Positions 10,435-20,765 of a DNA stretch of 64,000 nucleotides are shown piece by piece. The translations under genes and the position numbers were made by a program. The DNA lies in assembly GCA_032716605.1 (NCBI GenBank), contig CM064530.1:4332325-4396324 (forward strand), read 5' to 3'. The notes below the pieces were generated by a model, which was not told where the DNA came from, did not search any database, and saw only the letters and a list, made by a program, of their open reading frames with translations. How positions within the stretch are numbered: the stretch's first letter is position 1; the number at the start of each line of letters is the position of its first letter. The stretch is from Paralithodes platypus (taxonomy: Eukaryota > Arthropoda > Malacostraca > Decapoda > Lithodidae).

Positions 10435-11015
10435 CTGAGAGAGAGAGAGAGACAAGAATATGCAGACATTATATTATATCAATTTTAAACTTAGTTGCCC
10501 TATGGAACACCTTATGAGAACCCTGCTAACTCCAAGAAGTTGGCAACAGCCCTAGGGCAGACCCAGAGCCATCTTAACAAACAGGTACTGTACCAGGTTC
10601 CCTGGAGGCAAGTGTAAGTTCTGTACTTTTTCAAGCTCAGTCCAGGAACTGGGTTAAATCCTTGAGCTATAACAACTGTGAGAGGTGGCAATAGTTGACA
10701 TACTTTATTGGTTGTTCACTGTTAGGGTATAATCTGAAGATTTTCTTTCTCACTTGGCAGCACCACGGACAGGTGGTCCTTGTCACCACCAATTACATTA
10801 ATGTACTAGAATCTATCCTAAAAAAGGTTTGCTATCTATTTTTCAATTACCATGGAAACATTACTGTATAACATTGTCTTCTAAATTTGTTTAGCGTGGT
10901 TTCAGAAACTGCATGTAGGGTTATGAAACATCTATATATTTCAACCTGACCAGTATAACAATCAACTGCTTTTTAATAATTCTCACATGCGTAAGTAACA
11001 TAAACATGTACTCAC
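10435..11015 (-). other. intron, no other feature seen
   Basis: A (GA)n run at 10437-10452 forms the polypyrimidine tract of the downstream acceptor on minus. The rest is unassigned. Confidence 0.6.
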
Positions 11016-11350
11016 CATAGGCGGTCCTTCTCCTGGTGGTCCCATTGGTCCCATTGGCCCCATGGGACCCATAGGTCCTCCCATAGGACCCATAGGACCC
11101 ATCGGTCCACCCATAGGTCCCATTGGTCCCAGTGGTCCCATGGGTCCCCCCGCTGGCCCCCACATGGGTCCCCAAGGACCTGGACCTGGACCGGGACCTG
11201 GACCTGGACCTGGACCAGGACCAGGACCAGGACCCATGGGACCGGGACCTGGACCGGGACCAGGACCGGGACCTGGACCGGGCCCTGGACCTGGACCTGG
11301 ACCAAACCCAGACTGGTTAACTCCATCCATCGGTGGTACAGGAGTGTTAC
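11016..11350 (-). CDS. ENOX: ENOX-like gene, Gly-Pro/Met-Gly-Pro exon
   Basis: Acceptor CTTCCCTCCTGCAG ends at 11351 and donor GTGAGTAC starts at 11015; phase 1 in, phase 0 out, 111 full codons after the split one. It begins NTPVPPMDGVNQSGFGP, runs through about thirty Gly-Pro dipeptides broken by one Met, then WGPMWGPAGGPMGPLGP and a run of MGP/GGPMGP triplets, ending PPGEGPPM. No globular domain. The repeat tract is encoded by GGT CCN/GGN CCN codons, so the other strand also reads as Gly-Pro; that frame lacks splice continuity. In-phase slippage could vary its length between individuals. Its role is unknown; the Gly-x-Pro periodicity only superficially resembles collagen. Confidence 0.82.
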
Positions 11351-11465
11351 CTGCAGGAGGGAAGGTAAGTAACATCAGTTGTCTTTGGTCTGCACTCTAC
11401 TAAACTACTGAAGGTTGAAGCACCTGCATATATGAAATGTTAAGTAAGAGAGGAGCACAAGTATT

Positions 11466-11790
11466 ATGGGGAGTTTTTTTAGTTTGCTCCCTAGAAGACC
11501 TCCATCAACCTTCAAATAAATGCACCCCAGAACCCCCTTCAAGATAAATTTGTATATTTTTTTTGGTACAAAATTCTTCCTAAATTACAGGGTTGCTGTC
11601 GTTCGCCAGGAAAAAAATGACACCAAAATTTTACGAATAGTCATAAAATTGACAGAAATGAAGCGAAAAGTCTTAAAATTGCCAAACTAACAGGGCAAAC
11701 GTCTTAAAATCTCAAAACTAATGGGGCTAAGTATGAAAGAGAAAGAAACTCTTTTAAGGGAAAATCTCCCCTTAATCATCATCATCATTA
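11466..11790 (+). repeat. dispersed repeat R3, copy 1
   Basis: Words TTTAGTTTGCTCCCTAGA, GGTTGCTGTCGTTCGCCAGG and recurrent CAAACTAATGGGGC/AAAGTCTTAAAAT blocks are shared with 36395-36740, 39755-40035, 41080-41375 and (partly) 42195-42330. No terminal repeat or frame is visible; class unknown. Confidence 0.7.
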
Positions 11791-12198
11791 TTATTATCAA
11801 TATCCCCAGCCTTATGAGGGTTGACATATAGTTTTATTATATTTATATATTATTATCAATATTATTTTTTTGATGTAAGTATTCAATAATTTTTATAGCT
11901 TCTTATTCATCATTAATATTTGTAATTAATATTCAGCTATAGCATATGCATTTTGTACTTAAATTCAGTAAGTTGTGAGCAATACTATTCCTGTAATAAC
12001 ATAATTTGATGATCAAAAGAAAAAACACAGGGCCTATCAAGGTTATTAAATTAATCTGTGTTTCTATATGAAGATAATTATTGTTATTTAATGGGTGTAA
12101 TAATTTACTAATGGAAGAAACTGGATTAAAAAGAAAGTATAGGATCAACATGTTACAATAAATTGCCTATTAGTTATATAATTATTATGTTTTTTACA

Positions 12199-12395
12199 CC
12201 AACCAACTTCACATCTAAACTCAATTAATGAAAACAACAAATACATGTGGCATATAATCTTTATTTTTATTAATCTCACCACAACACCCCCAATGAAATT
12301 AATTAAAGTATATATGATCCACCGGGATTCGAACCCGGGTTATCACACACAGATTTTTGCCACCTTAACCATTACACCACCAGGACGGAATATCA
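12199..12395 (-). mobile_element. SINE T1 3' piece plus SINE T5
   Basis: Positions 12199-12254 match the T1 tail (ACTCAATTAATGAAA..CAAATACATGTGGCA). Positions 12262-12395 are SINE T5 in minus orientation: B-box-like GGGATTCGAACCCGGGTTAT (complement) and A-box-like CTTAACCATTACACCACCAGG, as in the duplicated copies at 51516-52165. Confidence 0.7.
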
Positions 12396-12766
12396 GCCGT
12401 TTTATTAATACTTTCTATCACTTGATGGCAGTTTCAATTTCAAATAACATACATATCTCGTTTAGAAAGGACCTACGGGGATCGAAGAGATTAGTTACAA
12501 TTATTTAACCCTTTCAGTGTATATTAATGCTTTATTACTTTATAGTCAAGCAATCATTCGTCAATTTCATTCAGCTTGGGCAGGGATTGTGGGAGCCAGA
12601 AGATTGAGATCGACATGATCCTTTTGATAGCTAAGAAGATGAAAAGTTACGTCATCGTGCTGAAGGGGTTGAAAATGAAAGAGCACAATGAATAAATGAA
12701 TGAATGGAAGAAACTCCACATGAAAGAGCAAGGTTTTAAAAGAGCACAAAACACTGGAGATCTTAC

Positions 12767-12984
12767 CATTGCCAATAGAGAGAGGTTCCGAGCTGCTCCT
12801 GCCCCCACCACCACCACCGCCGGCACCAATACCTCCACCAATAACACCACCACTGCTACCACCACCACCACCACCACTACCAATACTGTCCTTCCTCCCT
12901 CCGCCACGTTCCCCCCGCCGCCTGTCTCTGTCACGTTCTCGGTCCTGGCGGTCTCGTTCACGATCACGGTCACGATCGGAGTCT
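12767..12984 (-). CDS. ENOX: ENOX-like gene, Arg-Asp/poly-Gly exon
   Basis: Acceptor TTCTTCTTCCCCGGCAG ends at 12985; donor GTAAGATC starts at 12766; phase 2 in, phase 1 out. The product starts RDSDRDRDRERDRQDRERD, then RRRGERGGGRKDS, two poly-Gly blocks separated by SSGGVIGGGIGAG, and ends RSSSEPLSIGN. The Arg-Asp run continues directly from the upstream exon 21508-21748, which ends in the same repeat and leaves the two bases completed here; this is strong evidence that the two exons are joined. The reading frame has no internal Met, so a Met-to-stop search misses it. RD/RE repeats are common in nuclear RNA-processing proteins. Confidence 0.85.
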
Positions 12985-13137
12985 CTGCCGGGGAAGAAGA
13001 ATTACAGTAAAACCTTCCCTCTTCTGGACACGGAATTTTGGTACTTGTGGAGTGGGTATTTGGGTTAGTCTTGTACTAGACCTTTCTCTTCCAGACAAAG
13101 GGTCGTGTTCCTAAACATCATTGTCGGCAGTACAGTA

Positions 13138-13328
13138 CAGATCTCCCTCACTATCCAATGTCCCGATTTACAATATTATTATAATTTTTAGGTGTTTGTA
13201 TCTTGGTTTTGGCTGTTCCCAGAACGCATCCCCATTTACCTCATTAAATTTAGGGTTTGCTATATGAGTTTTCTATTCAGGATCGGGTTTTCGGGATCGT
13301 AACCCAATCGTATATCGAGGGAGACCTG
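13138..13328. mobile_element. Tc1/mariner-type MITE, copy 1
   Basis: Ends CAGATCTCCCTC and GAGGGAGACCTG, flanked by TA. Homologous to 27396-27587 and 34208-34399. About 190 bases, non-coding. Confidence 0.8.
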
Positions 13329-13371
13329 TAATTATTGTAGCTTTACTGCTTTGCTAGCTAATCAATATACG

Positions 13372-13586
13372 CTATACCCTGATCCAAGTAAGTAGGCCAA
13401 AACTCTTGACCACTAACCTCTATAACTCACAGACGACTGGTGTAATGGACCTCATGTTTCTACCATTTGGAAAGGGTCAGCCAGGGAATAGGTGTGGAAA
13501 TTTACAGGTCATTTGCTCTAGTCCTTTTTGAGTTACAGAGGTTATGTTTCACAATTTCTGGCCTAACTATTTGGAACAGGGTATAG
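13372..13586. mobile_element. palindromic MITE, family GGCCAAAACTCTTGA, copy 2
   Basis: Complete copy: CTATACCCTGATCCAAGTAA at the left and ATTTGGAACAGGGTATAG at the right; 215 bases. Confidence 0.8.
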
Positions 13587-14127
13587 TTGTTGTAATGTTG
13601 ATTGGCCAAGAATACTACAATCTATAATAATTACCTACGACAATTATGGGGTATGTCTACGAATGTGAGCAACAATCTGAAAGCCCAAGGGATACATCAA
13701 GACACATGATATCCAGCTTGGGCTATCACCTCAGGTTTTCTGACAAATGTGAGACTGAGACATTTCATCCTTTCAGAAACTTCCCACTTCTTACCAGTGT
13801 CCCCAACAATTAATCTGAAGGAGAGAAGTTCTACTGTACAGTACTTGGTTAATAATATAATATAATTTTGACAATTTTTTTCTCATACACAAAAGCAAAT
13901 AATTCATCATCATTGCCTCTGTGTTTTATCCTGCTGAAAAAACCCAGGTGGGTTTTATTTACCGGTAACCTGCACATCTTACTTTACTTCAATTATTACT
14001 TGCAGCAAATACTTTTGTTTCAAAAATGTATTTAAACCAATAGCAATAAAGACACAGATACGGCGTAGGCTGTCTTTCATGCAATGTTATTTCTAACATT
14101 TCATTAATCACCCCCCCCCCCCCCCGG
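13587..14127. other. intronic, no gene seen; poly(C) run
   Basis: Unassigned sequence; a run of about 16 C at 14110-14125. Confidence 0.5.
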
Positions 14128-14342
14128 CCCTGCAAGATAGGATACAGTATCTAGTGAAGAGCTGAGGAGACAGTTAAGTATCAAGAGTATCAGTGATGAG
14201 ATGCAAACAAGCAGGCTTGGATGGTTTAGGCATGTAGAGAGGATGGATGAACTAAACTGGGTGAAAAGAAATAAGTCTGTGAACATGGAGGGAGCTGCAC
14301 CAAGGGGTAAACCTAGAAAGACGTGGGATGCAGTTTTTAACG
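14128..14342 (+). pseudogene. RTE-like LINE C-terminal fragment
   Basis: Paralogous to 4510-4700: SRLGWFRHVERMDELNW-type frame, then NMEGAAPRGKPRKTWD. Truncated on both sides. Confidence 0.65.
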
Positions 14343-14415
14343 CTGTGCACTCCCTTGATTGGCAGGGCTAGGGCGTGCCCTTGTTATAGGGACTTATTGG
14401 ACATTTGCCACAAAT
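14329..14415 (-). mobile_element. SINE T2 3' fragment
   Basis: GATGCAGTTTTTAACGCTG..GACATTTGCCACAAATTA matches the reversed 3' half of the T2 copy at 41866-42068. Confidence 0.6.
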
Positions 14416-14417
14416 TA

Positions 14418-14681
14418 AAATGTAAAACTTACAAACTAAACAAACCAAGATTGGGACAAGGACAATATAAGTCAAATTAAATTATCAAAATCGCTATGTG
14501 GAAACAACGCTTACTAAAATGAAAATTATTAAATAAAAGAACACAATCCACCACATAGGGTGTACATTACTACATGAGCAAGTTAATCTGTTTCCCAAGC
14601 AAACTAATCGCACATATAACAACGCACTATCGTCACGTTACAGGAATTAGTCAAGTTTGGGAAGTCCGGGACGTTCTGGTA
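14418..14681 (-). repeat. dispersed repeat R1, copy 4
   Basis: Full-length minus copy ending (on the right) GGGAAGTCCGGGACGTTCTGG, the outer end also seen at 17606 and 2949. Confidence 0.8.
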
Positions 14682-15221
14682 AATTTTTACTAAACTCTGC
14701 ATGAATAAAGAAACTACATGTTAAATGTCAAAATATTATTTAAAATCAAATTTGCAACATGACAAGATATTAACAATAGTACAAAATACAAATATTGATA
14801 AGATATCTATACTATTACAAAATAATATATAAAATACAGTACAGCACTCACTAACGATAGTGCTATCGGGTAGGTACCTGTAAGCATAGCATGCCTCAAG
14901 TGACCCCTATCTATAACTACCCTACAAATAACCTACATTTATCGCACAAATAAACTAAGGAAATCGCAAAAGCAAGCAATTGATACTATCGACAATGAAT
15001 ACATATAATATAAAGACAAATAATTGCAAATATGAAGTAACAACAGATTTAAACAAAGAGTACTGTACTCTTTTAACAAGAACAATCAATTTAAAAAATC
15101 ATCAATATTAATATTAATAATAGAAAAAGAAGAAAAAAAGAAAAGAAAAAAAAGATAAACAATAAATAGACAAAAAATAATAAATACAGACAAAAAGTAA
15201 ACAGAGGTTATACAAGAAACT
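14682..15221. other. AT-rich, no gene seen
   Basis: Very A/T-rich with an A-rich stretch at 15110-15200. It is probably the 3' flank of the reverse transcriptase remnant on minus. Confidence 0.5.
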
Positions 15222-15890
15222 TCAAGTTAAAAATGCTTGATTCAAATTATTGATGTCAAATTTTAGAATACATTCACAATAATTGACCCTAAAAAGATAA
15301 AATTTATGGAACAATTTACTTGCCTCAAAACCTCTGTCTACTAAGAGTCTGTATAGTAACCTAGCTCTAGCCCAAAAGTCATCTACTTTAGTGCAAATTT
15401 TACAAAATCTTATTAACTGGGAATAAAAACAATTATAAGTTATTTTACTATCGATATTACTACTAGGGAAAGGAAAGTTTATTACGTTAAAATTAAAATC
15501 ATCAACTTTGTGATATACTTTAAGTATGCACTGTTCATTAACAATCTCTATATTTATATCAAGAAAATTTTCAACTTTATAATTTACGTTACATTGTGTG
15601 AGGGGAATAGAATTAGGGTAAATAAGTTTAGCAACTTGATTAAAATTTAACAAATTGCAAATGAGAATATCATCAATATATCTACTATTATTACTTAACA
15701 ATTTAGCAAGTGCTAATTTTTCTGGGATTTTATTTGTCTTGCTACTGTCAACTAAGTCTTTTATATATTTAAATTCTAAAGCAAGCAAGAATAAATCTGC
15801 AATTAAAGGGCTAGCATTTCCACCCATAGGAATTCCTAATATTTGTTTGAAAATAACTAAACCGAACTGACCAAGCTTTTGACATTTACC
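15222..15890 (-). pseudogene. reverse transcriptase remnant with YIDD box, class uncertain
   Basis: An open frame of about 220 residues on minus. It contains ILGIPMGGNASPLIADLFL (the G-x-PMG..SP motif of the palm), then SRYIDDILICN (catalytic Asp pair) and VENFLDINI, followed by a C-terminal region with FWARARLLYRLLVDRGF. The spacing resembles the reverse transcriptases of Penelope-like elements and related lineages more than LINE enzymes, which read [11 protein letters not shown] and YADD elsewhere in this window. The fingers region and any endonuclease are absent: a SINE head at 15891 cuts the 5' side. The frame is otherwise undamaged, and AT-rich codon use is unlike its surroundings. Family assignment is tentative. 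Confidence 0.6.
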
Positions 15891-15968
15891 AATGGCAAGG
15901 TCTGGGCTCGAACTGCCGACCCTTCGATCAGCAGCCAGAACGCTACCAACCATGCCACGGCCTGTGGC
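15891..15968 (-). mobile_element. SINE T2 head fragment
   Basis: Complement of a tRNA-like head: GGGCTCGAACTGCCGACCC (B box) and GCTACCAACCATGCCACGGCC. It abuts the broken reverse transcriptase. Positions 15975-16024 then match the 3' end of the RTE-like LINE near 4785-4835. Confidence 0.6.
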
Positions 15969-16024
15969 ATACCAGAAAAGAACACCTCATGTGGAACATT
16001 CGGTCTTTAAATTTATATATGTAT

Positions 16025-16434
16025 GTATGTGTTTTGCACGGGTTTGTCTTGCCGCTCTTCATGTTGCACTGTCATGTCCTCTAACCCTGATATACCTCTT
16101 CATGCCCTAGTCCCATTTCTTCTTAGGTTTCTTAGTGCTCTTGCGCGTGCATACACAAATTACGTATTCACAAAATGTGTCCCTAAATGCGCAGATATAC
16201 AATTTGCATATTCAGAGTCCTACTAACTATAGTAATTTGTTTACAAGAACATTATAGCGCAATTTGTGTCAAAACTGACCTACGAGTAGCTATGTACCGT
16301 ATGTCGAGTCACTCGAGTATAAAGTGCAACCGTGTGTGAGGCACCATTACGCTGTGATCAGAACCTGCCTGAGCTCAGTCTTCAGTACTGTATTCTGTTG
16401 TGAAATGATGAAACTTCACTTAAATTTTCCAATA
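16025..16434. other. no gene seen
   Basis: A (TATG)n run at 16018-16030, then unassigned sequence. Confidence 0.4.
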
Positions 16435-16664
16435 ATCCCTCTCACACTCAATCCAGTCCCAAAACAACATTGCCGCAGTTTGACACCCTGTATAATCAGT
16501 AAGGTGATACACTCTGGTAGACTGTGGTGGTTTGCTAATGTGTTGAGAATGGATGAAGAGGATTGGGTGAAGCACATTAAAAGTGTGTAAGTGGTCAGTA
16601 AGACAAAAGTTGGTAGACTAAGGAAGACCTGGGACAAGGTCCTGAGGAAGGATCTCAGTATGTG
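16435..16664 (+). pseudogene. MITE end and RTE-like LINE fragment
   Basis: Positions 16435-16489 match one end of the CAGGGTGTC MITE (CAGTTTGACACCCTG). Positions 16490-16664 read WWFANVLRMDEEDWVKH and RLRKTWDKVLRKDL, the conserved end of RTE-like LINE ORF2. Confidence 0.6.
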
Positions 16665-17557
16665 GTAACTCAGGTTCGAATCCCGGCTGGATCATATGCT
16701 TTCATTAATTTCATTGGGAGGTGTTTGGTGTTGGGAGTGAAATGAACAAATTAGATTATTAAGAGACTTGATAGAACATTGCAGAGGACAGTAAAATAAG
16801 GACAGTGGCCATCAGGTGACCAAGGCATATCCATACAAAACATAAATTTCCTTTTCAACCAATACCGATAGCAAAAGAGAATTTGAAAATAACTTAAAGA
16901 TAAAAGTGCATCAAATGTGATAAGGAGGAATGAGAGTATTGCCATATAAGAATAATGAAACACTTTTCTGTAGGAGAGTGCATAAAAATATCAGAACATT
17001 TTCCACTCAAGAAACTTCCTCCCAGATATAATTTATAAAGCAAACTTGTTGAGATATGAAAGGACATGACGTGAAGCCAATAATTTCTGAGGCTAGTAAC
17101 TGAACACTGGTGACTGAACACAGCACTATTACCTGCTTCTGGCCGGTGTGTTTCTTTCCACCTCTTTCCCTCTCTTTTCTAAGGCCAGCTGGTTCCTCTT
17201 TACCCCGTCAAGGAATTTATATATTGGCTACTGACTTATGGGCGGTAAAAAGAAGAAAATGTATTGATGACAAACTTAAAAGGAAGATGTGCCTTTGATT
17301 CTGAAATGTACTGCATAATAAACATAATACTGTACTCTTAAAATATGTTAATGATTTTTTGTTAAGAATATTACAGGAATCCATAGTACAGTATATATCT
17401 TGGGGATTAATTTGCTTTTCCAATATGATTAACTAGGTGATAATTTGCCATACTATAATTTTCTTCAAGATTATAAATAAACTAAAACATTCAAATTTAG
17501 AAATTAAATATACAATTTACTGCATATAACCAAAACCCAACAAAACCAAAGCCTCTT
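16665..17557. other. intronic, no gene seen
   Basis: A B-box-like AGGTTCGAATCCCGGCTGG at 16671-16690 hints at a SINE scrap. The rest is unassigned; open frames are short and lack splice context. Confidence 0.4.
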
Positions 17558-17587
17558 ATGTGTATCCCAGGGAACAGAGTCCATGTA

Positions 17588-17869
17588 ACCAAAACCCAAC
17601 AAACCAGAACGTCCCGGACTTCCCCAAACTTGACTACTTCCTTTAATGTGACGATAGTGCGTTGTTATATGTGCGATCAGTTTGCTTGGGAAACAGATTA
17701 ACTTGCTCATGTAGTAATGTACACCCTATGTGGTGGATTGTGTTCTTTTATTTAATAATTTTCATTTTAGTAAACGTTGTTTCCACATAGCGATTTTGAT
17801 AATTTAATTTGACTTTATATTGTCCTTGTCCCAATTTTGGTTTGTTTAGTTTGCAAGTTTTACATTTTA
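17588..17869 (+). repeat. dispersed repeat R1, copy 5, with 30-base flanking duplication
   Basis: The R1 sequence from ACCAGAACGTCCCGGACTTC to ACATTTTA is bracketed by a perfect 30-base direct repeat, 17558-17587 and 17870-17899 (starts ATGTGTATCCCAGGGAACAG). The duplication fits a retrotransposition-like insertion with a long target duplication. No poly(A) is seen. Confidence 0.8.
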
Positions 17870-17970
17870 ATGTGTATCCCAGGGAACAGAGTCCATGTAT
17901 CACGAGCCTTCAGTTACTGTCAGTCAGGAGTTGGTACTGGTCATGTTCTTTTCATTATACAGTATTATGG

Positions 17971-18041
17971 CAACTATACTGTAGACTAATGACAACTATA
18001 CTGTAGACTAATGACAACTATACTGTAGACTAATGACAACT
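17971..18041 (+). repeat. 22-bp minisatellite, 3.2 units
   Basis: Unit CAACTATACTGTAGACTAATGA-like, at 17971, 17993 and 18015, exact between copies. Confidence 0.9.
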
Positions 18042-18042
18042 A

Positions 18043-18285
18043 TTGACTAATTCCATGAACGTGACGATAGTGCGTTGTTATGTGTGCGATTAGTTTGCTT
18101 GGGAAACAGATTAACTTTCTCATGTAGTAATGTACACCCTATGTGGTGGATTGTGTTCTTATATTTCATAAATTTTATTTTAGTAAGCGTTGTTTCCATA
18201 TTACGATTTTGATAAGTTAATTTGACTTTATATTGTCTTTGTCCCAGTTTTGGTTAGTTTAGTTTGCAAGTTTTACATTTTAATT
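18043..18285 (+). repeat. dispersed repeat R1, copy 6
   Basis: Second plus-orientation copy within 500 bases of the previous one, starting TGACTAATTCCATGAACGTG. Confidence 0.8.
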
Positions 18286-18440
18286 AGACAGCTTAGAAAG
18301 GGCATCTACACATTAAAAGGCTGTAGATTGTCTAAATTAATCCTTTTAGCTAGCATATAGCCTTCCGAAGCTTATTAAAATAAAATAAATATAGCTGCAA
18401 TCAATTCTAAAAAAAGACATCCCCGGTACTGAAAGGGTTG
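18286..18440. mobile_element. TTAA fold-back MITE, truncated copy
   Basis: The right part of the ~215-base family: AGCTTAGAAAGGGCATCTAC, TTAATCCTTTTAGCTAGCA and the end CCGGTACTGAAAGGGTTG. The left end has been lost next to R1. Confidence 0.7.
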
Positions 18441-18527
18441 ACGTTTGTACACCAGGTTAAGGGCTCCAGTAACTTGGGGGTCCATTTTCCTAGAAGGGTT
18501 GCCTGCCAAAGATACAATACCTACCTC

Positions 18528-19186
18528 CAAATAAGTAGGCCAATTTTTTTTTACATTAACCTCTATAACTCACAAACGACTAGAGTAATCAAGCTAATAT
18601 TACTACCATTTGGTGATGGGCTGGTCTATCAGAGTGAGAACTGAGCGATCTCTGCCATACCCATAGCTTACTCTGACTGTTCCTTTTACTTCCCAAAACT
18701 TGACTACTTCCCTTATATATTTTCTAGATCTCGAGTGACGGCGTCTCTTCCATGGATTGACCTCCCAATCTACCAAGATTGGAAGCCAAAGCGTCACATT
18801 TTTCCCTTGCCCCTCAACTTTCTCTTCATAATTGCTGAGGGACACAGGGCCCTGGGTGGGGCTTTGGTTTCCTGGGCGTTTCCGCACCCTCCTCAGCTCC
18901 CCGCCATGGAGTGGCTTCGGTCACCCAGGCTTTATTGTGGTCGGCAGGGAGGGTTCTGTGGGGGCGCTCGGTTATGGCCTTGGCCGTGCTCGGGGCCTTG
19001 GGGCTGTTCGGCCAGGCAGCTTGGGGAACAACAACGGGAACAACAACAACAACAACAACTACCATTTGGGAAGGGTAAGCCATGGAATTGGTGTGGAAAT
19101 TTACAGCTTATTTGCTCTAGCCCTTTGTGAGTTACAGAGGTTAGGGTTACCGATTTCTGGCCTACCTATTTGGAACGGTATAGTAG
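18528..19186. mobile_element. palindromic MITE, copy 3, interrupted by (AAC)n retroposon
   Basis: Left part 18528-18613 (CTCCAAATAAGTAGGCC..TACTACCATTTGG) resumes at 19058-19186 (ACTACCATTTGGGAAGGGTA..CTATTTGGAACGGTATAG). The 12-base ACTACCATTTGG is duplicated around the insertion. Confidence 0.8.
18614..19057 (+). mobile_element. (AAC)n-tailed retroposon, copy 2
   Basis: Plus-orientation, starting TGATGGGCTGGTCTATCAGA like copy 1 and ending in AACAACAACGGG(AAC)n. Target duplication ACTACCATTTGG at 18602-18613 and 19058-19069. It differs from copy 1 by an extra ~22 bases at about 18692 (CCCAAAACTTGACTACTTCC). Two copies with the same 5' start indicate a defined unit of about 400 bases and not random 5' truncation. 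Confidence 0.85.
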
Positions 19187-19227
19187 CACAGACGAGCGCG
19201 ACGCCCCTCGTTGTTAGTTGTGATATA

Positions 19228-19442
19228 TCTATAGTCTATTCGCTGTAAGTAGGCGAGAAACCATGACCTCTATCCTCTGTAACTCAAAAAGGGCAAGAGC
19301 AAATTGGTTGTAAATTTCCACATCCATTCCTTCACTGACTCTTCCCAAATGATAGAAATATTAGTTTGATTACTCTAGTCGTTTTAGAGTTACAGAGGTT
19401 AAGAGGTTATGATTGTTCGCCTACTTACAGCGAATAAACTAG
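19228..19442. mobile_element. palindromic MITE, divergent copy 4
   Basis: TAGTCTATTCGCTGTAAGTAGGCG at the left and CGCCTACTTACAGCGAATAAACTAG at the right are long inverted repeats. The interior is related to the GGCCAAAACTCTTGA family. Confidence 0.75.
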
Positions 19443-19928
19443 TCCCATACACCCCTTCCCTTTTAGTCACCTTTCTCATAATGCAGGAGTTACATACATA
19501 TTATTTTACTCAATTACCCCAGTCTCACAGAAGATCCTTTTTAACTTACATTATCAACACTAATCCACCAGTTTATGAGGTACATACAATATATAATTCT
19601 GTCAACTAAGTCAATCTATCTTCAGTCTGGTTGTCAATACCAGCATGAATGATCCCCGAAATGATGACTATCAAACATTGACGATAAAAGTTCTTATGTG
19701 ATACCCCTTTAAAACAGACACCCCCAATCTATAAAAGAGCTTAGATGTGAATCTTGTGATTGAATTTAGTCTGCAGTTAGATAGATTAAAATAGTTTCCT
19801 ATCCTTGGAACTTAAATATACACTGCCACACAAAAACAAATAATTGACCACTTGTGAGTTTTGGGCTATAAGGAAATTCAAACCGTTGACATCAATATCT
19901 CCGATACCTTGCTTCCTCCTGGAATAGG

Positions 19929-19929
<1 letters not shown>
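19443..19929. other. intronic, no gene seen
   Basis: Unassigned AT-rich sequence. Confidence 0.4.
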
Positions 19930-19971
<42 letters not shown>

Positions 19972-20765
19972 GCATGTTACTTATTTCTCATAAGCGCCAA
20001 TTTTTCTGAAGAATTCACTAGCGCTCGGAAAGAGAAAGAAAAAGAACAAAATCAATGCATCAAAAGAAAGCTTATATACAACACACATTTAACAATCACT
20101 AGCAGTGGCAAAATAGCCTAAACTCTATAGCCATCTGTCATGACACCTCTCTCAAGATCATAGCTTCTCTCAAAGAGAAAAGTCTTAAGTTGTCTCTTGA
20201 AGCATTCAACAGAACTCAGTTGTCTCATGGACAGCGGCAACCTGTTATACAACCTCGGAGCCATGTAGGAGAACGACCTCTCAAAGAAAGAAGACTGCTG
20301 GAAAGCCCTTGGTTCATCAAGACGAAAAGGGTCATTGTCATGACGCACAACTACACCATGGTGTGCCGGTGGGCGCCTGAGCAGCTCTGCAAGGTACCTA
20401 GGCTCACCAAATTTGAGAACCTTAAAAGTCACTAAACACAACTTAAATTCTATTCTTGCTCTTACTGGCAGCCAGTGCAGTTCTATGTGAAGAGATGTAG
20501 TAGGAGTTCTAGGTGGAACACCAAAAATGAGTCTTGCGGCCCTGTTAAGAACAGACTGAACTTTCTTTAAAATATAATTTGGAAGACCCACCAACAGGGC
20601 ATTGCAATAATCAACACGAGAGAAGACCAATGAGTGAACCAACGTCAGGAGGCAACATCTGGTTATAAATGGCTTCACCAAATAGAGATTTCTAATGTGC
20701 AAGTAACAACTTTTAACTATCTGGTTTACATGCTCTTTGAAATCTAATCGGGAGTCAGGATACCC
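19930..20765 (-). pseudogene. L2-like LINE, C-terminal ORF with (TTA)n tail
   Basis: Minus frame 20118-20702 (194 residues, undamaged) covers the end of a LINE reverse transcriptase. It reads VHSLVFSRVDYCNALLVGLP, NRAARLIFGVPPRTP, LHWLPVRARIEFKLCLVTFK, PRYLAELL, SYMAPRLYNRLPLSMR and FKRQLKTFLFERSYD. The LHWLPV-xx-RI-xFK and FK-x-LKT-x-LF motifs are characteristic of the C-terminus of L2/CR1-group LINEs. Frames upstream to 20765 read RLDFKEHVNQIVK. The 3' end is a (TTA)n tract, seen on plus as (AAT)n at 19930-19972, the kind of microsatellite tail L2 elements have. It is heavily 5' truncated. It lies in an intron of the ENOX-like gene, in the same orientation. Confidence 0.8.

Larger units (their letters stand above)
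11351..12766 (-). other. intron carrying R3 and SINEs
   Basis: Contains repeat R3 (11466-11790), AT-rich sequence (11791-12180) with nothing recognised, SINE pieces (12190-12395), and unassigned sequence to the donor GTAAGATC at 12766. Confidence 0.6.

Noticed and set aside
11062..11403. Plus-strand Gly-Pro/Gly-Pro-Ile open frames over the repeat exon
   Set aside because: Shadow of the minus-strand exon. The minus frame has splice sites and phase continuity on both sides; the plus frame does not.
12321..12390. Functional tRNA genes at the T1-T5 heads
   Set aside because: They recur with the same non-tRNA bodies and in tandem or nested positions, so they are SINE heads. Only 5164-5234 keeps good stems.
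12647..13068. Frames around 12.8-13.0 kb with poly-Val, poly-Thr or poly-Pro
   Set aside because: Wrong frames of the GGT-repeat exon at 12767-12984; only the RD/poly-Gly minus frame joins its neighbours in phase.
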